A DNA stretch of 64,000 nt from positions 1 to 64,000 of the forward strand of contig JBBQHI010000005.1 of NCBI GenBank assembly GCA_038323835.1, given 5' to 3'. The first letter of the stretch is position 1. Each line of letters opens with the position of its first letter. This document shows positions 63,262 to 64,000 of this stretch, one piece after another. The position numbers and the translations under genes were made by a program. This stretch comes from JACVRW01 sp038323835 (GTDB lineage Bacteria > Actinomycetota > Thermoleophilia > Solirubrobacterales > Thermoleophilaceae). The notes beneath the pieces are model-generated. The model saw only the letters and a program-made list of their open reading frames with translations. It did not search any database and was not told the origin of the DNA.

Positions 63262-64000
63262 CTACCGCCTTCCGTGCTTCTTGCGGCGGTTGCCGCGCTT
63301 GGGTTGCCTGGACTTGGGCGAATCCGCGCCCGCCGTGCTGGTCACCGAGGATCGCCTCGGACCGGGGTCGCCGTTCCCCGAGCCGTTTCCGGCGCCGTCG
63401 GTGGGCGTGACCTCCGGGGCGTCGTCGTCCGCGGCCTCGGGCGCCACGTCTTCGGGCGCCACGGGCTCGGGCTCCGGGTCTGTCTCGAGCTCGGGCTCGG
63501 GCTCGGGCTCGGGAGGTGGCGCCGTGGGCACCGCCGTCCTACCCCCGGCCTGGCTCTCGGCCCGCCGCGGGGGCGTCACGCCGGCCGCGGTCCGCCGTGC
63601 CCTCCGGGCGGTGCGCCGGCCGCGAGGCGTGGCCGGCGTCGCGCCGGTGCCCCTGCCCTCGTCCTCGTCGTCGCCGAGGTTCGCGCTCGCGAACGCGGGA
63701 ACCTCGCCGCCGTGGTCCTCCATGACGAGCTTGCGCCGGCGCATGTACACCCGCTCCCGCTCCTTCCACTCCACCAGCACCGGGGTGGCGATGAAGATCG
63801 AGGAGTAGGCGCCAGAGGCCACGCCGACCATGAGCGCAAAGGCGAAGTCCCTCAGGGTCGCGCCACCGAAGAGCATCAGCGAGCCCACCGGCATCAGCAC
63901 CACGAAGCTCGTGGCCAGCGACCGCGTGAAGACCTCCGACATCGAGCGGTTGGCGATCTGGGAGAACGTGGCCCGCGGCATGCGCGGCACGTTCTCGCGG
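63262..64000 (-). CDS. secF: Protein-export membrane protein SecF, C-terminal part (cut by window edge)
   Basis: The frame runs to the window edge, reading RENVPRMPRATFSQIANRSM, SEVFTRSLATSFVVLMPVGS, LMLFGGATLRDFAFALMVGV, ASGAYSSIFIATPVLVEWKE: the last three membrane spans of SecF, which with SecD uses the proton gradient to aid export. After the last span an unusually long tail (about 160 residues) of acidic Pro-Glu repeats (PEPEPEPELETDPEPE) and Arg/Lys clusters (RQPKRGNRRKKHGRR) lies in the cytoplasm. The N-terminal half lies outside the window. Downstream order: small membrane protein, recJ, relA. Confidence 0.93.
   Translation of the reverse strand, partial: RENVPRMPRATFSQIANRSMSEVFTRSLATSFVVLMPVGSLMLFGGATLRDFAFALMVGVASGAYSSIFIATPVLVEWKERERVYMRRRKLVMEDHGGEVPAFASANLGDDEDEGRGTGATPATPRGRRTARRARRTAAGVTPPRRAESQAGGRTAVPTAPPPEPEPEPELETDPEPEPVAPEDVAPEAADDDAPEVTPTDGAGNGSGNGDPGPRRSSVTSTAGADSPKSRQPKRGNRRKKHGRR

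Noticed and set aside
1..64000. CRISPR arrays, tRNA and rRNA genes
   Set aside because: No regular spaced repeats and no cloverleaf or rRNA signature were seen on reading the window by eye.

Overview
The window is a high-GC, gene-dense bacterial chromosome segment. Many genes start with GTG or TTG, neighbouring genes often overlap by 4 nt, and several genes have a TANNNT -10 box only 6-8 nt before the start codon, which suggests leaderless mRNAs. The gene order secF - small membrane protein - recJ - relA, the DMFase-like and ice-binding-like surface proteins, and the overall protein style point to an actinobacterium. My inference is class Thermoleophilia (Solirubrobacter/Conexibacter-like); no rRNA or other marker in the window proves it.

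Layout. 1-0.9 kb: the tail of an IS3-family transposase at the edge, then degenerate non-coding DNA. 0.9-6.1 kb: a methyltransferase; an ice-binding-like (DUF3494) surface protein coupled to an L,D-transpeptidase behind a c-di-GMP-I riboswitch candidate; a matrixin-like secreted protein; an HxlR-type regulator; a secreted protein that seems to start at CTG. 6.1-8.9 kb: an operon led by a SAM-I riboswitch, with a threonine-synthase-like PLP enzyme, a MoaD/ThiS-like sulfur carrier and a sugar-nucleotide epimerase. 8.9-13.5 kb: CorA, phosphomannomutase, an MBL hydrolase and a LuxR regulator. 13.5-13.9 kb: repeats. 13.9-28.7 kb: surface polysaccharide genes (UDP-sugar dehydrogenase, PssD/PssE pair, GT2 enzymes, asparagine synthase, beta-helix protein, GT4 enzyme, Wzz-like and Wzy/ligase-like proteins). 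28.7-42.2 kb: a second HxlR paralogue, a 1062-aa lipoprotein with an N,N-dimethylformamidase-beta-like domain, a GT2, a Wzx flippase and a giant secreted protein (about 2300 aa) that joins a DMFase-like domain to a complete copper-radical (galactose-oxidase-type) oxidase and three LamG modules. 42.2-52.6 kb: wecB, then a tightly overlapping minus-strand operon headed by an initiating sugar-phosphate transferase (transferase, GT2, FAD protein, GT-C protein, epimerase), a LuxR regulator and an NDP-sugar pyrophosphorylase-like protein. 52.6-58 kb: ECF sigma factor, hypothetical protein, LAL-type LuxR regulator, DagK-like lipid kinase. 58-64 kb: relA/spoT, recJ, membrane protein, secF (cut by the edge).

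Together the central 35 kb looks like one exopolysaccharide / cell-surface system: sugar nucleotide supply (PMM, WecB, UDP-sugar dehydrogenase, two dehydratase/epimerases), initiation, chain assembly, flipping, polymerisation and length control, plus secreted proteins that could bind or modify the polymer. The two most interesting systems are the SAM-riboswitch / ThrC-like / sulfur-carrier operon, which may make homocysteine rather than threonine, and the giant copper-radical-oxidase fusion inside the polysaccharide locus. Two families of palindromic intergenic repeats (three copies each) are also present.
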